Origin: Blastopirellula marina
GTDB taxonomy: Bacteria > Planctomycetota > Planctomycetia > Pirellulales > Pirellulaceae
DNA length: 64,000 nt
Assembly (NCBI RefSeq): GCF_002967765.1
Contig: NZ_PUHY01000001.1
Span: 186,001-250,000 of the forward strand
Reading direction: 5' to 3'
A program made the translations under genes and the position numbers. The notes below the pieces were generated by a model. The model did no database searches and was not told where the DNA came from. It was given only the letters and a program-made list of their open reading frames with translations. This document shows, piece after piece, positions 27,592-36,162 of this stretch. Each line of letters begins with the position of its first letter. Position 1 is the stretch's first letter.

Positions 27592-28238
27592 CGAGTCTCT
27601 CCAGCAACCTTGGGTTGCGTTTCAGCATGGATTCGACAACCAAACACAGGCGTCGACATCATCGGTTGTCTATTAGCATCCGTCAGGCACTGATAGAGAA
27701 AATCGCATCCAAGGTTATCTCCCTGGTGCCCTCGCGAGGCAGTAACACCCCCCGAAAAAAGAAGCTGGCCGTCGCGATCGTATAATCGAACTGCTCCGCT
27801 TGTCACCATTTCAAACCGTTTTGATTCCACTCCATTTTCATCCCAAAACAACTCGGCACGAGGCAGTTCCGAGGCTTGTCGCACGGTAGGCGTATCTTTC
27901 CAATCGTCGGATGCACCCACTGGCATCGAGGCAACCACGATCACGTTCGGTTGTTGTCCCTCAGTTAAACCGGTTCCTGTCAGAACTCGTCCTATTTCAT
28001 GCACCGATGCCCTGGTACAAGGACAGCGAGGGTGAATGAAACAAAGCAACGTCGCCCGATCCTCGGCATGTCGAATATTGGACGAGTCTGGCCAATTCTC
28101 TGACACGATGAATTGATTATCGGAATACGAAGTGAACTCGTAGTTCGTCGCCCAAACCCAAGCACCAAGCGTACCGACAGCCCAGAGAGCGATCGCCAGT
28201 CGCCAAGTAAGTCTCGAGATGTTTTCAGACAGCTTCAT
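27588..28238 (-). CDS. RedB-like membrane-anchored thioredoxin-fold protein
   Basis: 216 residues with one N-terminal transmembrane anchor (about 15-32). A thioredoxin-like region starts near [19 protein letters not shown], with a CPC motif in the place of CxxC. Later conserved segments are [15 protein letters not shown] and PVFGCRI. I recognise this as the RedB type of presumed redox protein that accompanies hybrid kinases in planctomycetes and proteobacteria. I do not know its biochemistry. ATG 28238 is used; the codon before it, TTG, is also open. Its last codons overlap the histidine kinase start (ATGA), so it is translationally coupled to the sensor and is likely part of the signal input. 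Confidence 0.75.
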   Translation of the reverse strand: MKLSENISRLTWRLAIALWAVGTLGAWVWATNYEFTSYSDNQFIVSENWPDSSNIRHAEDRATLLCFIHPRCPCTRASVHEIGRVLTGTGLTEGQQPNVIVVASMPVGASDDWKDTPTVRQASELPRAELFWDENGVESKRFEMVTSGAVRLYDRDGQLLFSGGVTASRGHQGDNLGCDFLYQCLTDANRQPMMSTPVFGCRIHAETQPKVAGETR

Positions 28239-28874
28239 CAATCGATGTCAAACAACGTAGAACCTACGGTAGAAACCATAGTCATGCGTGCATAAACGCC
28301 CGTTCGGCATTAGTCGTTGAAACATAGAACAGTTCCAAGGTTGGCATTTACCACACCTTGGCTAACCGTCCCACATTCTGAATCACAATGTTACGGTTAT
28401 GACGATTCGAGAAGTCATCGGATGCCGCAAGCCGGTTACCTCCCCCGACTAGCTACCATCGATTGCCTCGCTGATTAGGCCAGCAAAATAGAGAGAACGT
28501 CCACAGTTGCGATTCCTGGAACCAGTGCAGGTGTCGAATCGACGTCCATCGAACTTGTCATCCGCCAGCTTTGCGAGATTGTCCGTTCTCCACAAGCGAC
28601 GAACGATCGGATTCAAGATTTTGTACGAATCGTAAAACAGCCGTTTCCTGCCCCCTATGTCGAACAGCTGAAGCAAGGCTTGAAGCTTGCGCAAGAAACG
28701 TTAGCGGACGGCAAGATGTATCGCCTGATCACCTCGCAATTCGTTGCCTTATCGACAGAGATGGTCAAAGCTGAAAGGAGCCGGAAGTGTAGTGCCGTTC
28801 AAACAGGTGATCACTATTACAAATTCGGGACACTAGAGAGCTGTAAACCTAATCGCACAGCAAACCGCAACAAT
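28239..28874. other. 636-bp region with a possible coding remnant
   Basis: No convincing intact gene. On the plus strand, one frame from about 28480 to 28790 reads like ordinary protein (for example SIELVIRQLCEIVRSPQ and FVRIVKQPFPAPYVEQLK). It lacks an ATG with a ribosome site, and its 3' part looks random, so it may be a decayed gene. Small inverted repeats (CGTAG/CTACG near 28257 and CCAAGGT/ACCTTGG near 28336) lie near the RedB-like start. Confidence 0.35.
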
Positions 28875-30008
28875 TTAGGCCGCTCTTTCGGCTTTCGACG
28901 TCCTTTCCGTGCCTAGTAGACTTGCGAATTTGCTCGCCAGCCACGCCTTTGTGTTCTGAACGAATTGCGAAGACGTGGCTTCTTGTGGGGGCTGAACCAC
29001 ATCGCGCATCACGTGCCACCACTCAGCCATCTTACCGATGGCGCGGATTTCTTCGAGCAACTCGTCACGGTCGCTTGTAGAATGCTGTCGAATGACTTGC
29101 TCGTAAATCTCTAAGAGCTGACCGTAAATTGCATCGGTGCTGTTGTGGTCTCTAACATAGGACGACACCCTAGCAGCGTCTTCAGCATCATATCGTTTGA
29201 TTTGCTGAACCAGGCGTTCTTCCGTTATAGCAAACGAAAGAGCTCGACGGCCCCATTGGTTCAAATGAGCGACTTGATCCGACGTGACCAGATAACTCAT
29301 ACCAAACACATCGCAGTAAACGACGGCGCATCCAACTGCCATCGCTTCTCGAGCACACCTACCTTTGGCAAATACCAAATCATATTGCCCTAATACTTTG
29401 TGGGGCTCATGGCAGACGGTTCCAAAGTGCTGGCCAACCGCGTCCAATTCGATTCCCAGTTGATCACAAACACGCTGAATGGGCTCAATCGATTCTCGAT
29501 TGCCATAGCTACTGAAAACGATCGCTCTCCGCGGCTTGGCGGGCAAATGAGGTCGGCTTTGAAAAAGCTGGAGGTCGACCGGGTTTGTCAAAATAGTGAC
29601 TAGGCTCCGGTCAATTCCTTCGGCCAAAACCAACCGCTCGGCACATGTCTGATCAACTGCCACGTAGCGTCCAATACGCGGAAGTTTCGGCGGAGTATCA
29701 TGCCAAGCCTCGAAATCGTGACAAAGAAAGATGCCAGGCGACGTGGGAAAATGCAGCATCGCTGCTAACGTCTGTAGCGTATGATGACCATGAATAATGT
29801 CCGGCGTTTCACTGACTTTATCAAGCCTGGATACGACAGGAACCGAGTTCTGTGCCAGCGTTTTCGCCAGTGGACCAATTTGAGGGCTATACACGACCGG
29901 AGAGTGACCGTAACGGATCAAAGCTCGCGCGAGATCATGGACGTACATTTCGGTCCCTGATCGGCCAACCATTTGAATATTGGTGATGAGTACTTTGAGT
30001 CCGTTCAT
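28875..30008 (-). CDS. Glycosyltransferase family 4-like protein
   Basis: 377 residues with a GT-B-like layout. The N-terminal Rossmann domain begins MNGLKVLITNIQMVGRSGTE, followed by VHDLARALIRYGHSPVVYSP. A IIHGHHTLQTL segment is typical of GT4 acceptor sites. The C-terminal donor half contains FAKGRCAREAMAVGCAVVYCD, where the E of REAMA corresponds to the EX7E-region glutamate. I prefer ATG 30008, with AAGGTGAG directly upstream; ATG 30020 and TTG 30041 are also in frame. The gene follows a PIG-L-like gene by about 30 bases, or overlaps it if the TTG is used. The pair probably builds or modifies a surface glycan, but the sugar is unknown. Confidence 0.85.
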   Translation of the reverse strand: MNGLKVLITNIQMVGRSGTEMYVHDLARALIRYGHSPVVYSPQIGPLAKTLAQNSVPVVSRLDKVSETPDIIHGHHTLQTLAAMLHFPTSPGIFLCHDFEAWHDTPPKLPRIGRYVAVDQTCAERLVLAEGIDRSLVTILTNPVDLQLFQSRPHLPAKPRRAIVFSSYGNRESIEPIQRVCDQLGIELDAVGQHFGTVCHEPHKVLGQYDLVFAKGRCAREAMAVGCAVVYCDVFGMSYLVTSDQVAHLNQWGRRALSFAITEERLVQQIKRYDAEDAARVSSYVRDHNSTDAIYGQLLEIYEQVIRQHSTSDRDELLEEIRAIGKMAEWWHVMRDVVQPPQEATSSQFVQNTKAWLASKFASLLGTERTSKAERAA

Positions 30009-30037
30009 TCTCACCTTCATGCCCTTGCGATCGTGGC

Positions 30038-30871
30038 TCAACCGATCGTTGGTATGGAAGCCTCTCTGAGTAGTGTTTCAGCAAGTGGTGCAAAGTGTTC
30101 CTGGAACGTAATTGCCTGCCGGGATCTTCCGGATGCCACTCGCAAGAACCCTCGCTGGTCGTATGTCGCCCAGCCACCGACCTTTGGCGGTACAGAGAGT
30201 TTTCGCGTCGATGCGGTCCAGCGATAGTATTCAGTAGAGAATTCTCTGTCGCTCCAGTCTTTCACGACATCTTGCAGTTCGTCGCTAGCCCCTTTCGTAA
30301 CGCCGTTGAAAAAACCGTTCATGGCTCCCAGAAACTGACGCTTTCGATCTACCTCTTCCTCGGTTAGCTTCACACACGACCAATCGTGAGTTTGACGCTC
30401 TTGCCAAGCGACTGTCTGTAGTCCAATGCCATGCTCGGCCAAAGACATACCGAACGCCTGAAGGGTCGGACAACGCACCGCTGAAGCTACCAGCAGCGGC
30501 ACAAGATCGTGAGCCGAGTTGTACCACTCGAAGGGATCCGTAAAAACGATCCCAGGACCACGTTGCTCAAGCCAAGCCGCAACGGCGTCGCGTTGCCTCA
30601 CGAACCAGTCGTCATCACGAGCAAGATAACGCTCGTAGATCTCTGATTCGGAGATAGCGCCGAATGTGACCGTTCCCCGAAAGCCGATCGCCGCCAGCTT
30701 TTCTCGAAAGGCATTTTCGAATCCATCCCCACCAAAAATGCCAGGCGATAGATAGTACAGATCGGGTTGTAGCCGCAGGAGGGCCGCAAACGTAAACCAT
30801 TCGTGAGCGGGGTGGGCGAAAATCATCCCTGCGGGACGATCAGTCGGCGAGAGCAGGTTGTCATCATCCAT
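30038..30871 (-). CDS. Divergent PIG-L/LmbE-like protein
   Basis: 277 residues, no signal peptide. The N-terminal MIFAHPAHEWF aligns with the AHPDDE zinc motif of PIG-L/LmbE deacetylases, but the two aspartates are replaced (A and H). A second segment, FEWYNSAHDLVPLL, sits where the family has its other histidine pair. The fold therefore looks PIG-L-like, with an altered metal site. The family removes N-acetyl groups from GlcNAc-type sugars. Start ATG 30871 has AGGGG 6 bases upstream. The neighbour is a glycosyltransferase, which supports a role in glycan assembly. Activity is uncertain given the changed motif; it might be an inactive or re-specialised member. Confidence 0.55.
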   Translation of the reverse strand: MDDDNLLSPTDRPAGMIFAHPAHEWFTFAALLRLQPDLYYLSPGIFGGDGFENAFREKLAAIGFRGTVTFGAISESEIYERYLARDDDWFVRQRDAVAAWLEQRGPGIVFTDPFEWYNSAHDLVPLLVASAVRCPTLQAFGMSLAEHGIGLQTVAWQERQTHDWSCVKLTEEEVDRKRQFLGAMNGFFNGVTKGASDELQDVVKDWSDREFSTEYYRWTASTRKLSVPPKVGGWATYDQRGFLRVASGRSRQAITFQEHFAPLAETLLREASIPTIG

Positions 30872-31008
30872 TATGTCCCCTGCCTGTGTATCATTCCGTT
30901 GAAGTTACCTAGCTAAGCATCCGTAAACTAAGGTTGACCGTTATACGCATTTTCAAGGATAAGAAAAAGAGACATATCCCATGTAGCTGTTCACCTGGAT
31001 ACCTCGCG

Positions 31009-31836
31009 ATGCCACTCACCCACGACACGTTCATTAGCCCATCGGCACAAATCGCAAATGACGTGGTAATTGGCGAAGGATGTCGAATCGATTCAGATGT
31101 CATCCTTGGCCCTGGCACACATCTAGCCGACGGCGTAAAGCTTGAGCCGGGAGTACGGATTGGCGAGAACAACGATATCGGCGTCGGGACGGTGATCAAA
31201 TACGGAACTCAACTCGGAAGCGACAATCGAGTTGCTGAATACTGCGTCTTGGGCGGCCCGCCGCTCGTTTCAGGACCTATGGCATCGCAGGGAAGACTTA
31301 GCATAGGGGATAGGAATGTCATCCGTGAGTTCGCCACCATTCAGGTTGGAACTGGCGTCGATGGAATTACCTGCATTGGCGACGAAAACTTCATTATGCC
31401 GAATGTTCAGATCGGTCACGACTCGCGCATCGGAAACCAAGCAACCCTGACCAACAAAGTCTCGCTTTGCGGACATGTGACGATCGAAGATCAGGTCGTA
31501 TTGGGCCTAGGAGTGACCATTCATCAACATTGTCGTGTCGGCCGCTTAGCAATGGTTGGAGCAACGGCCTACGTCTCGCGTGACATCATCCCGTTCGTCC
31601 TTGTTGACGGCCGCAGCGGTGGAATTGTTGGTTTGAACAAGACCGGGCTCAAACGACGAGACTTTTCACAACTTGTGATCTCGGAACTTAAAAAGGCCTA
31701 CCGGGTCATTTTTCGTGAGGCGTTACTACGCGAAGAAATCATCAATCGCCTTAAAACTTCCCTCTGTCCGGAAGTCCAGGAGATGCTCGCCTTTCTAACG
31801 AACACCAACCGCGGAATCGAACAGGCAAGAAAGTAA
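31009..31836 (+). CDS. lpxA: LpxA-like UDP-GlcNAc O-acyltransferase
   Basis: 275 residues with left-handed beta-helix hexapeptide repeats across residues 1-190 (ISPSAQIANDVVIGEG, VILGPGTH, VRIGENNDIG). A short helical C-terminal domain (about 205-275) follows, as in LpxA. The catalytic histidine is H137 in VQIGHDSRIGN. LpxA transfers a 3-hydroxyacyl chain to UDP-GlcNAc in the first step of lipid A synthesis; planctomycetes are known to carry lipid A genes. I chose ATG 31009, as the hexapeptide repeats begin directly after it; the frame is open back to 30934. It is divergent from the PIG-L-like/glycosyltransferase pair, with 137 bases between, which is consistent with a cell-envelope gene set. 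Confidence 0.85.
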   Translation: MPLTHDTFISPSAQIANDVVIGEGCRIDSDVILGPGTHLADGVKLEPGVRIGENNDIGVGTVIKYGTQLGSDNRVAEYCVLGGPPLVSGPMASQGRLSIGDRNVIREFATIQVGTGVDGITCIGDENFIMPNVQIGHDSRIGNQATLTNKVSLCGHVTIEDQVVLGLGVTIHQHCRVGRLAMVGATAYVSRDIIPFVLVDGRSGGIVGLNKTGLKRRDFSQLVISELKKAYRVIFREALLREEIINRLKTSLCPEVQEMLAFLTNTNRGIEQARK

Positions 31837-31856
31837 GAAAGCTTCCGTTCGCCATA

Positions 31857-31881
31857 GCCTCAAATTACGCCGATTTGAGGC
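31857..31881 (+). terminator. Hairpin after the lpxA-like gene
   Basis: GCCTCAAAT pairs with ATTTGAGGC (9 bp) around a 7-base loop, about 20 bases past the stop. No T-run follows, so termination is plausible but unproven. Confidence 0.4.
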
Positions 31882-31982
31882 CGACAAGCCTTTGAAGAAC
31901 TTATCGTTGAGAGAGACCTAAACAGCATCCCGTTTCGTGCAAACACGCCGCAAGCCATTAATTTCACAGCACTTAAGAAAAG

Positions 31983-32056
31983 CGTCCCCGACAGGGGTCG
32001 AACCTGTAACCTCTGGCTTCGGAGGCCAACGCTCTATCCAGTTGAGCTACGGGGAC
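31983..32056 (-). tRNA. tRNA-Arg (CCG anticodon)
   Basis: A 74-base cloverleaf on the minus strand. The acceptor stem GTCCCCG pairs with CGGGGAC. The D-arm contains GCTCAACTGGATAGAGC. The anticodon arm TTGGC-CTCCGAA-GCCAG carries CCG and so reads CGG codons. The T-arm contains GGTTCGACCCC. No CCA is encoded; the bases after the discriminator are GCT. It stands alone between the lpxA-like gene and a QueD-like gene. Confidence 0.97.
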
Positions 32057-32245
32057 GGAACAGCTTCGTATATTAGGCGGCTTGGGCGCCGATTGTCAAC
32101 GATGTGTTGTCCGAAGTTAAAAAGTGGCAACGACTACGGTCAATTCGCTGAGGTGTACGATGTTTAGACTGGGTTGCTTGTACTTTGGCGACCGAGGGGA
32201 AACAATCGTGCTTATAAGAGAACGTCAACGCAGCCGGAGTTCAGG

Positions 32246-32722
32246 ATGATCATTCAGAAACAGTACAAGTTTTACGCGGCCCATCGTAACGAGGAGCTGC
32301 AGGACAAGTGCCGGAATCTGCATGGCCATCGCTATGGCATCGTATGCCACTTCGACGTGCAGCGGACCGGATCTTATTCGACGTTATTCTCCGACTTCGA
32401 CGACAAAATCGGACCTTTCCTAAAGGATTTCTACGATCATGGCATGCTGATCAATGTAAATGATCCACTATTTGCCACGCTGAAACAGCACATGGAGATT
32501 CATGGCGAAGATCTGAAGCTTCGTGAATTCGATGGTCCGACTTCGGTCGAAAACCTTGCCCATCAGCTTTTCACCGAGATTACGCAGATGGGCTTCGATC
32601 TCGTTCGCCTAGATGTCCAAGAGACGGACACGTCGGTCGTTTGTTACGACCGGAATGATTGGGAAAGAGATAACGAAGCCCAGGTTTTCTCGAAATCGAA
32701 GCCAGTTAAAGCGACTTCCTAA
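32246..32722 (+). CDS. queD: 6-carboxytetrahydropterin synthase family protein (QueD/PTPS-like)
   Basis: 158 residues. Zinc ligands H13 in YAAHRN and H27/H29 in NLHGHRY, the catalytic C22, and a C-terminal pterin-anchoring glutamate in VQETDTSVV match the 6-pyruvoyl-tetrahydropterin synthase fold. In bacteria the usual job is converting dihydroneopterin triphosphate to 6-carboxytetrahydropterin for queuosine or other 7-deazapurines. Some members act in folate or biopterin pathways. I chose ATG 32246, with GGAG about 7 bases upstream; the frame is open back to 32174. It is slightly longer than E. coli QueD (about 120 residues), with insertions around residues 45-80. No queC/queE neighbour in the window. 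Confidence 0.85.
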   Translation: MIIQKQYKFYAAHRNEELQDKCRNLHGHRYGIVCHFDVQRTGSYSTLFSDFDDKIGPFLKDFYDHGMLINVNDPLFATLKQHMEIHGEDLKLREFDGPTSVENLAHQLFTEITQMGFDLVRLDVQETDTSVVCYDRNDWERDNEAQVFSKSKPVKATS

Positions 32723-32845
32723 TCCAAATTGGACGATACGACCAGAGGCTTGCGGCAAGAATCGAGTCGCATTAATTGTCGTAAAGAGCTACACTGAAGC
32801 ATGATAGCGATCATGCTCGCGCTTGCCCTTCCTGGATGACGACCG

Positions 32846-33421
32846 GTGGCGTTGACCTATTTCAAACGATTTCGGATGGAGATTCCTCTGGATAACCTCC
32901 CAGAGGCTTCCCCCCTACCTTCAGGGTTTCGTTACTGTCCCTGGAATGCCGAAATGTTGAAGCGACACGCTGAGGTGAAATTCCAGAGCTTCCGATTCGA
33001 AGTCGATGCGAATGTGTTTCCATGCCTGGGAGACTCCGAGGGCTGTTTTCGATTGATGCGCGAGATTTCGATGCGGGATGGATTCATCCCCGCAGCCACT
33101 TGGTTGATTGAGAATGAAGACGCGACAACCGCCAACTGGCGTCCGGTTGCGACCGTGCAAGGCGTCCGTGATCGCGATGGCAATGGATCCATTCAGAACT
33201 TGGGCGTCGTCCCTGGTTTCCGCGGGCTGGGAATAGGTGCCCTGCTGCTCTTAAAGGCCCTGGATGGGTTCAGGCAGCAGGGTATGCCACGAGCCTCACT
33301 GGAAGTAACCTCGCAAAATATCGGGGCGATCCGCTTGTATGAACGCCTGGGGTTTCGCATAGCCGCAACGGTCTACAAGGCAGTCGAAATGGGCACCGTG
33401 CAGACCACCACGCAAGCCTAG
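32846..33421 (+). CDS. GNAT family N-acetyltransferase
   Basis: 191 residues. The acetyl-CoA binding motif A is clear: QNLGVVPGFRGLGIGALLL (R/Q-x-x-G-x-G/A), followed by the C-terminal GNAT strand-helix SLEVTSQNIGAIRLYERLGF. The N-terminal part (about 1-110) is less typical and may bind the acceptor. The proposed start is GTG 32846; ATG 32876 is an alternative, and neither has a strong ribosome site. The acceptor could be a small amine or a protein N-terminus; nothing here decides. It is a stand-alone gene 123 bases after the QueD-like gene. Confidence 0.85.
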   Translation: MALTYFKRFRMEIPLDNLPEASPLPSGFRYCPWNAEMLKRHAEVKFQSFRFEVDANVFPCLGDSEGCFRLMREISMRDGFIPAATWLIENEDATTANWRPVATVQGVRDRDGNGSIQNLGVVPGFRGLGIGALLLLKALDGFRQQGMPRASLEVTSQNIGAIRLYERLGFRIAATVYKAVEMGTVQTTTQA

Positions 33422-33553
33422 ATCGAATTTCGTAGGGTCTCATTACGATCGACCGGGGCTTGTAGGGAATTCTCCCTCCCGTTTTAATCTGGGCTAGGCC
33501 CACCCTTATTTCCAATTACAGCTTTGTTTGCGACGGGAAGCGACGGCAAGAAC

Positions 33554-34810
33554 GTGCATTCGACAATCCACTCCGAGAGCTTTGACAACGGATTGACCCT
33601 CCTCGCGGAGTCGATGCCTTGGCTACAATCAGCCGCGTTCGCGGTTGTGATCCCAGCTGGCGTTCAGCGTGAAGAAGAGTCGAATCGCGGTGTCGCCAAC
33701 CTATTATGTGACTGGGTCCAACGTGGCTGTGGTGATTACGACAGTCGCCAATTTGTCGAGGCGTTAGATTACTTAGGAGTGGCACGCGGAGGCGGTGTTT
33801 CGGCTAGTCATATCACGTTCAGTGGTGCTTTGCTGGCTGAGCATTTGGGCGCAACGTTGGGCATCTATGCCGATCTGGTTCAGCGTCCCCATTTCCTTAA
33901 CGACGAGTTTGAAGACGCCAAGCAGGTTTGCTTTCAAGAGCTGCGAGCATTAGAAGATGATCTTCACCAGCAGGCGATGATCACCCTCCGGCGACAAATC
34001 TACCCCGATCCTTGGGGCTGGCATCCAACCGGTACGCCAGCCTCGGTCGAGTCGCTCACGCCGGATGTCGCGCGTCAGTTCTACGACAATTGGATGCGAC
34101 CCGATGAAACCATCATTAGTGTCGCCGGCAATTTCGATTGGAATCAACTTCGCGACCACGTTGAATCGCTTTACGGCGGCTGGAAAGCAAAGCCAGGTAA
34201 GAAGAGCTATCTCGGCACGAAGCTGCCCGACTACGTTCATATTCCATTTGATTCCAGTCAAACCCATGTCGCCCTTGGTTTCGATGGGGTACCAGTCTCC
34301 GATCCTGATTTTTATCAATCACGAGCTGTGATTGGCATTATGAGCGACGGGATGAGTTCTCGTTTGTTCAGTGAAGTCCGCGAGAAAAGAGGGCTCTGCT
34401 ACACCGTTTACGCTGCTTGTCATTCGCTTCGCACGCAAGGTTCGATCCTTGCCTACGCTGGTACGAGTACCGAGCGTGCTCAAGAGACGCTGGACGTCAT
34501 GCTGCAGCAGTTTGAAGAGCTCCCGAAAGGGGTTCAACAAGATGAACTTACGCGTCTGAAAGCTCGCTTTAAGAGTGGGATCGTCATGCAACAGGAGTCG
34601 AGTTCTTCACGGGCTTCTTCCATGGCAGGCGACTGGTATCACCTGGGACGCATTCGCACGATGGACGAACTAGCGAAGACGGTCGACGAGATCACCGTCG
34701 ATACGATCAACGCCTATCTCAAAAAGAATCCACCTGGTCACTATCGTGTCACGACCATCGGTGCAAAGAAATTGGAGGTTCCGAGTGGAATTTCGTCAAG
34801 CGACGCTTGA
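33554..34810 (+). CDS. M16 family peptidase-like protein lacking the zinc motif
   Basis: About 418 residues with the two-domain M16 (pitrilysin/processing peptidase) layout (FDNGLTLLAESMPWLQSAAF; later REKRGLCYTVYA). The HxxEH zinc motif is absent: the equivalent stretch reads NRGVANLLCDWVQRG. It resembles the non-catalytic subunit of paired M16 proteases such as mitochondrial MPP-alpha. REKRGLCY, the C-terminal substrate-binding R/Y signature, is retained. The start is uncertain: GTG 33554 gives the expected short N-terminus, while TTG 33524 is also open. It overlaps the next gene, the catalytic M16 partner, by 26 bases, so a heterodimer is likely. Confidence 0.88.
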   Translation: MHSTIHSESFDNGLTLLAESMPWLQSAAFAVVIPAGVQREEESNRGVANLLCDWVQRGCGDYDSRQFVEALDYLGVARGGGVSASHITFSGALLAEHLGATLGIYADLVQRPHFLNDEFEDAKQVCFQELRALEDDLHQQAMITLRRQIYPDPWGWHPTGTPASVESLTPDVARQFYDNWMRPDETIISVAGNFDWNQLRDHVESLYGGWKAKPGKKSYLGTKLPDYVHIPFDSSQTHVALGFDGVPVSDPDFYQSRAVIGIMSDGMSSRLFSEVREKRGLCYTVYAACHSLRTQGSILAYAGTSTERAQETLDVMLQQFEELPKGVQQDELTRLKARFKSGIVMQQESSSSRASSMAGDWYHLGRIRTMDELAKTVDEITVDTINAYLKKNPPGHYRVTTIGAKKLEVPSGISSSDA

Positions 34811-36020
34811 TAACGGCTTGGATATTGTCGCGGAAGTCAATCCCAACGCCTACTCCTTGGCGACCGCCTTTTTCGTAAAGGCAGGCTCACGTGACGAAAC
34901 CGCAGAAGTTGCTGGCGTGAGTCACTTCCTGGAGCACATGGTCTTCAAAGGGACGGCACGACGTACGGCCGAAGACGTCAATCGCGAGCTGGACGAACTC
35001 GGTGCGCAGTCCAATGCGTTCACAAGTGAAGAAAAGACCGTTTATTACGCGGTCGTCCTTCCGGAATTGCAAAATCAGATTATCGACCTGTTGGCCGACA
35101 TTATGCGGCCAACCTTGCGTCAAGAGGATTTCGACACCGAGAAAAAGGTGATCCTCGAAGAGATCATGAAATACGACGACCAGCCTCCGTACGGCGGTCA
35201 CGAAAAGAGCATGGCCGCTTACTTTGGCGAGCATCCGCTGGGCAACAGCGTGCTAGGTACCCAACAATCGGTCGGCGACCTTACGCAAGACCAGATGATG
35301 GGTTACTTCGAGCAACGTTATAGTCCCAGCAATATCACCCTCGTGGCAACTGGCAACGTCGACTTCGACGCGCTCGTCGATCAAGCCAACCAGCTATGTG
35401 GCGACTGGAAGAAGCACGAAGTCACCCGCAACACGGCACGGCCGCAGGGACAGAGTAACTTCCAGTTCTTCACCAAAGAGAATTCGATCCAGGAGTACGT
35501 TATCCAGCTGGCCGAGTCGCCTGCTTCGGAAGATGCGGACCGTTACGCCGCCCGATTGTTGGGAACGATCATGGGAGACGACGTCGGTAGTCGCTTCTTC
35601 TGGGAGTTGGTTGATCCGGGAATCGCTGAGTTTGCAGCAATGGAATCCTACGAATTCCAAGGTTGTGGCGTGATAATGAATTACGTTTGCTGTGCCCCGC
35701 AGGATACCCAGCGTGTGCTTGATGTCGTTTCGCATGAAGTCGAAAAGCTGATGGCCGACGGTGTCACGGCTCACGAGTTGGAACTTGCCAAGAACAAGGC
35801 CTGCTCGCACGTTGTTTTACGAAGCGAGCGACCTTCGAGTCGCCTATTCTCGGTTGGCTCGAGTTGGACGCAGCGGCGAAGCCTTCGTACTGTGAAAGAA
35901 ACCGTCGATGCGTATCGCAACGTCACCCTCGACGATATCAACAATCTGTTAACCAAGTACGACCTGAGAAAGGTCTCGACCACCGCAGTCGGACCACTGA
36001 CGTCGCTACAGATTCCCTAG
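34785..36020 (+). CDS. M16 family zinc metallopeptidase (catalytic subunit)
   Basis: 411 residues. The inverted zinc motif HFLEH (H47, E50, H51) sits in AGVSHFLEHMVFKGT, with the third ligand glutamate in EKKVILEEIMKYDD about 76 residues further on. That is the standard M16 active site. The C-terminal domain is present but lacks an obvious RxxRGLxY signature, the reverse of its partner. I start it at GTG 34785, with GGAGG 6 bases upstream, overlapping the upstream M16 gene by 26 bases; translational coupling is likely. Such pairs form a clam-shell that degrades short peptides. No signal peptide is evident, so it is probably cytoplasmic. Confidence 0.93.
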   Translation: MEFRQATLDNGLDIVAEVNPNAYSLATAFFVKAGSRDETAEVAGVSHFLEHMVFKGTARRTAEDVNRELDELGAQSNAFTSEEKTVYYAVVLPELQNQIIDLLADIMRPTLRQEDFDTEKKVILEEIMKYDDQPPYGGHEKSMAAYFGEHPLGNSVLGTQQSVGDLTQDQMMGYFEQRYSPSNITLVATGNVDFDALVDQANQLCGDWKKHEVTRNTARPQGQSNFQFFTKENSIQEYVIQLAESPASEDADRYAARLLGTIMGDDVGSRFFWELVDPGIAEFAAMESYEFQGCGVIMNYVCCAPQDTQRVLDVVSHEVEKLMADGVTAHELELAKNKACSHVVLRSERPSSRLFSVGSSWTQRRSLRTVKETVDAYRNVTLDDINNLLTKYDLRKVSTTAVGPLTSLQIP

Positions 36021-36162
36021 GCGGCGCGGCCGATATGGCCACCCCAAACCGATAGACGCCCTCGGCCCTTTCCGTCACTTCAGCTGAATTCCATGCTGGC
36101 AATGCATTCAGCCCGCCGATGAAGGAACCAGTGGAATGGCTATTGGGTGAAAGGGAGTATCA

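Noticed and set aside
28239-28874. CRISPR or tandem repeat array
   Set aside because: Only isolated small inverted repeats, with no regular unit or spacing; none found elsewhere in the window either.
31919-32245. preQ1-type riboswitch before the QueD-like gene
   Set aside because: No matching stem-loop or conserved leader was seen between the tRNA and the start at 32246.
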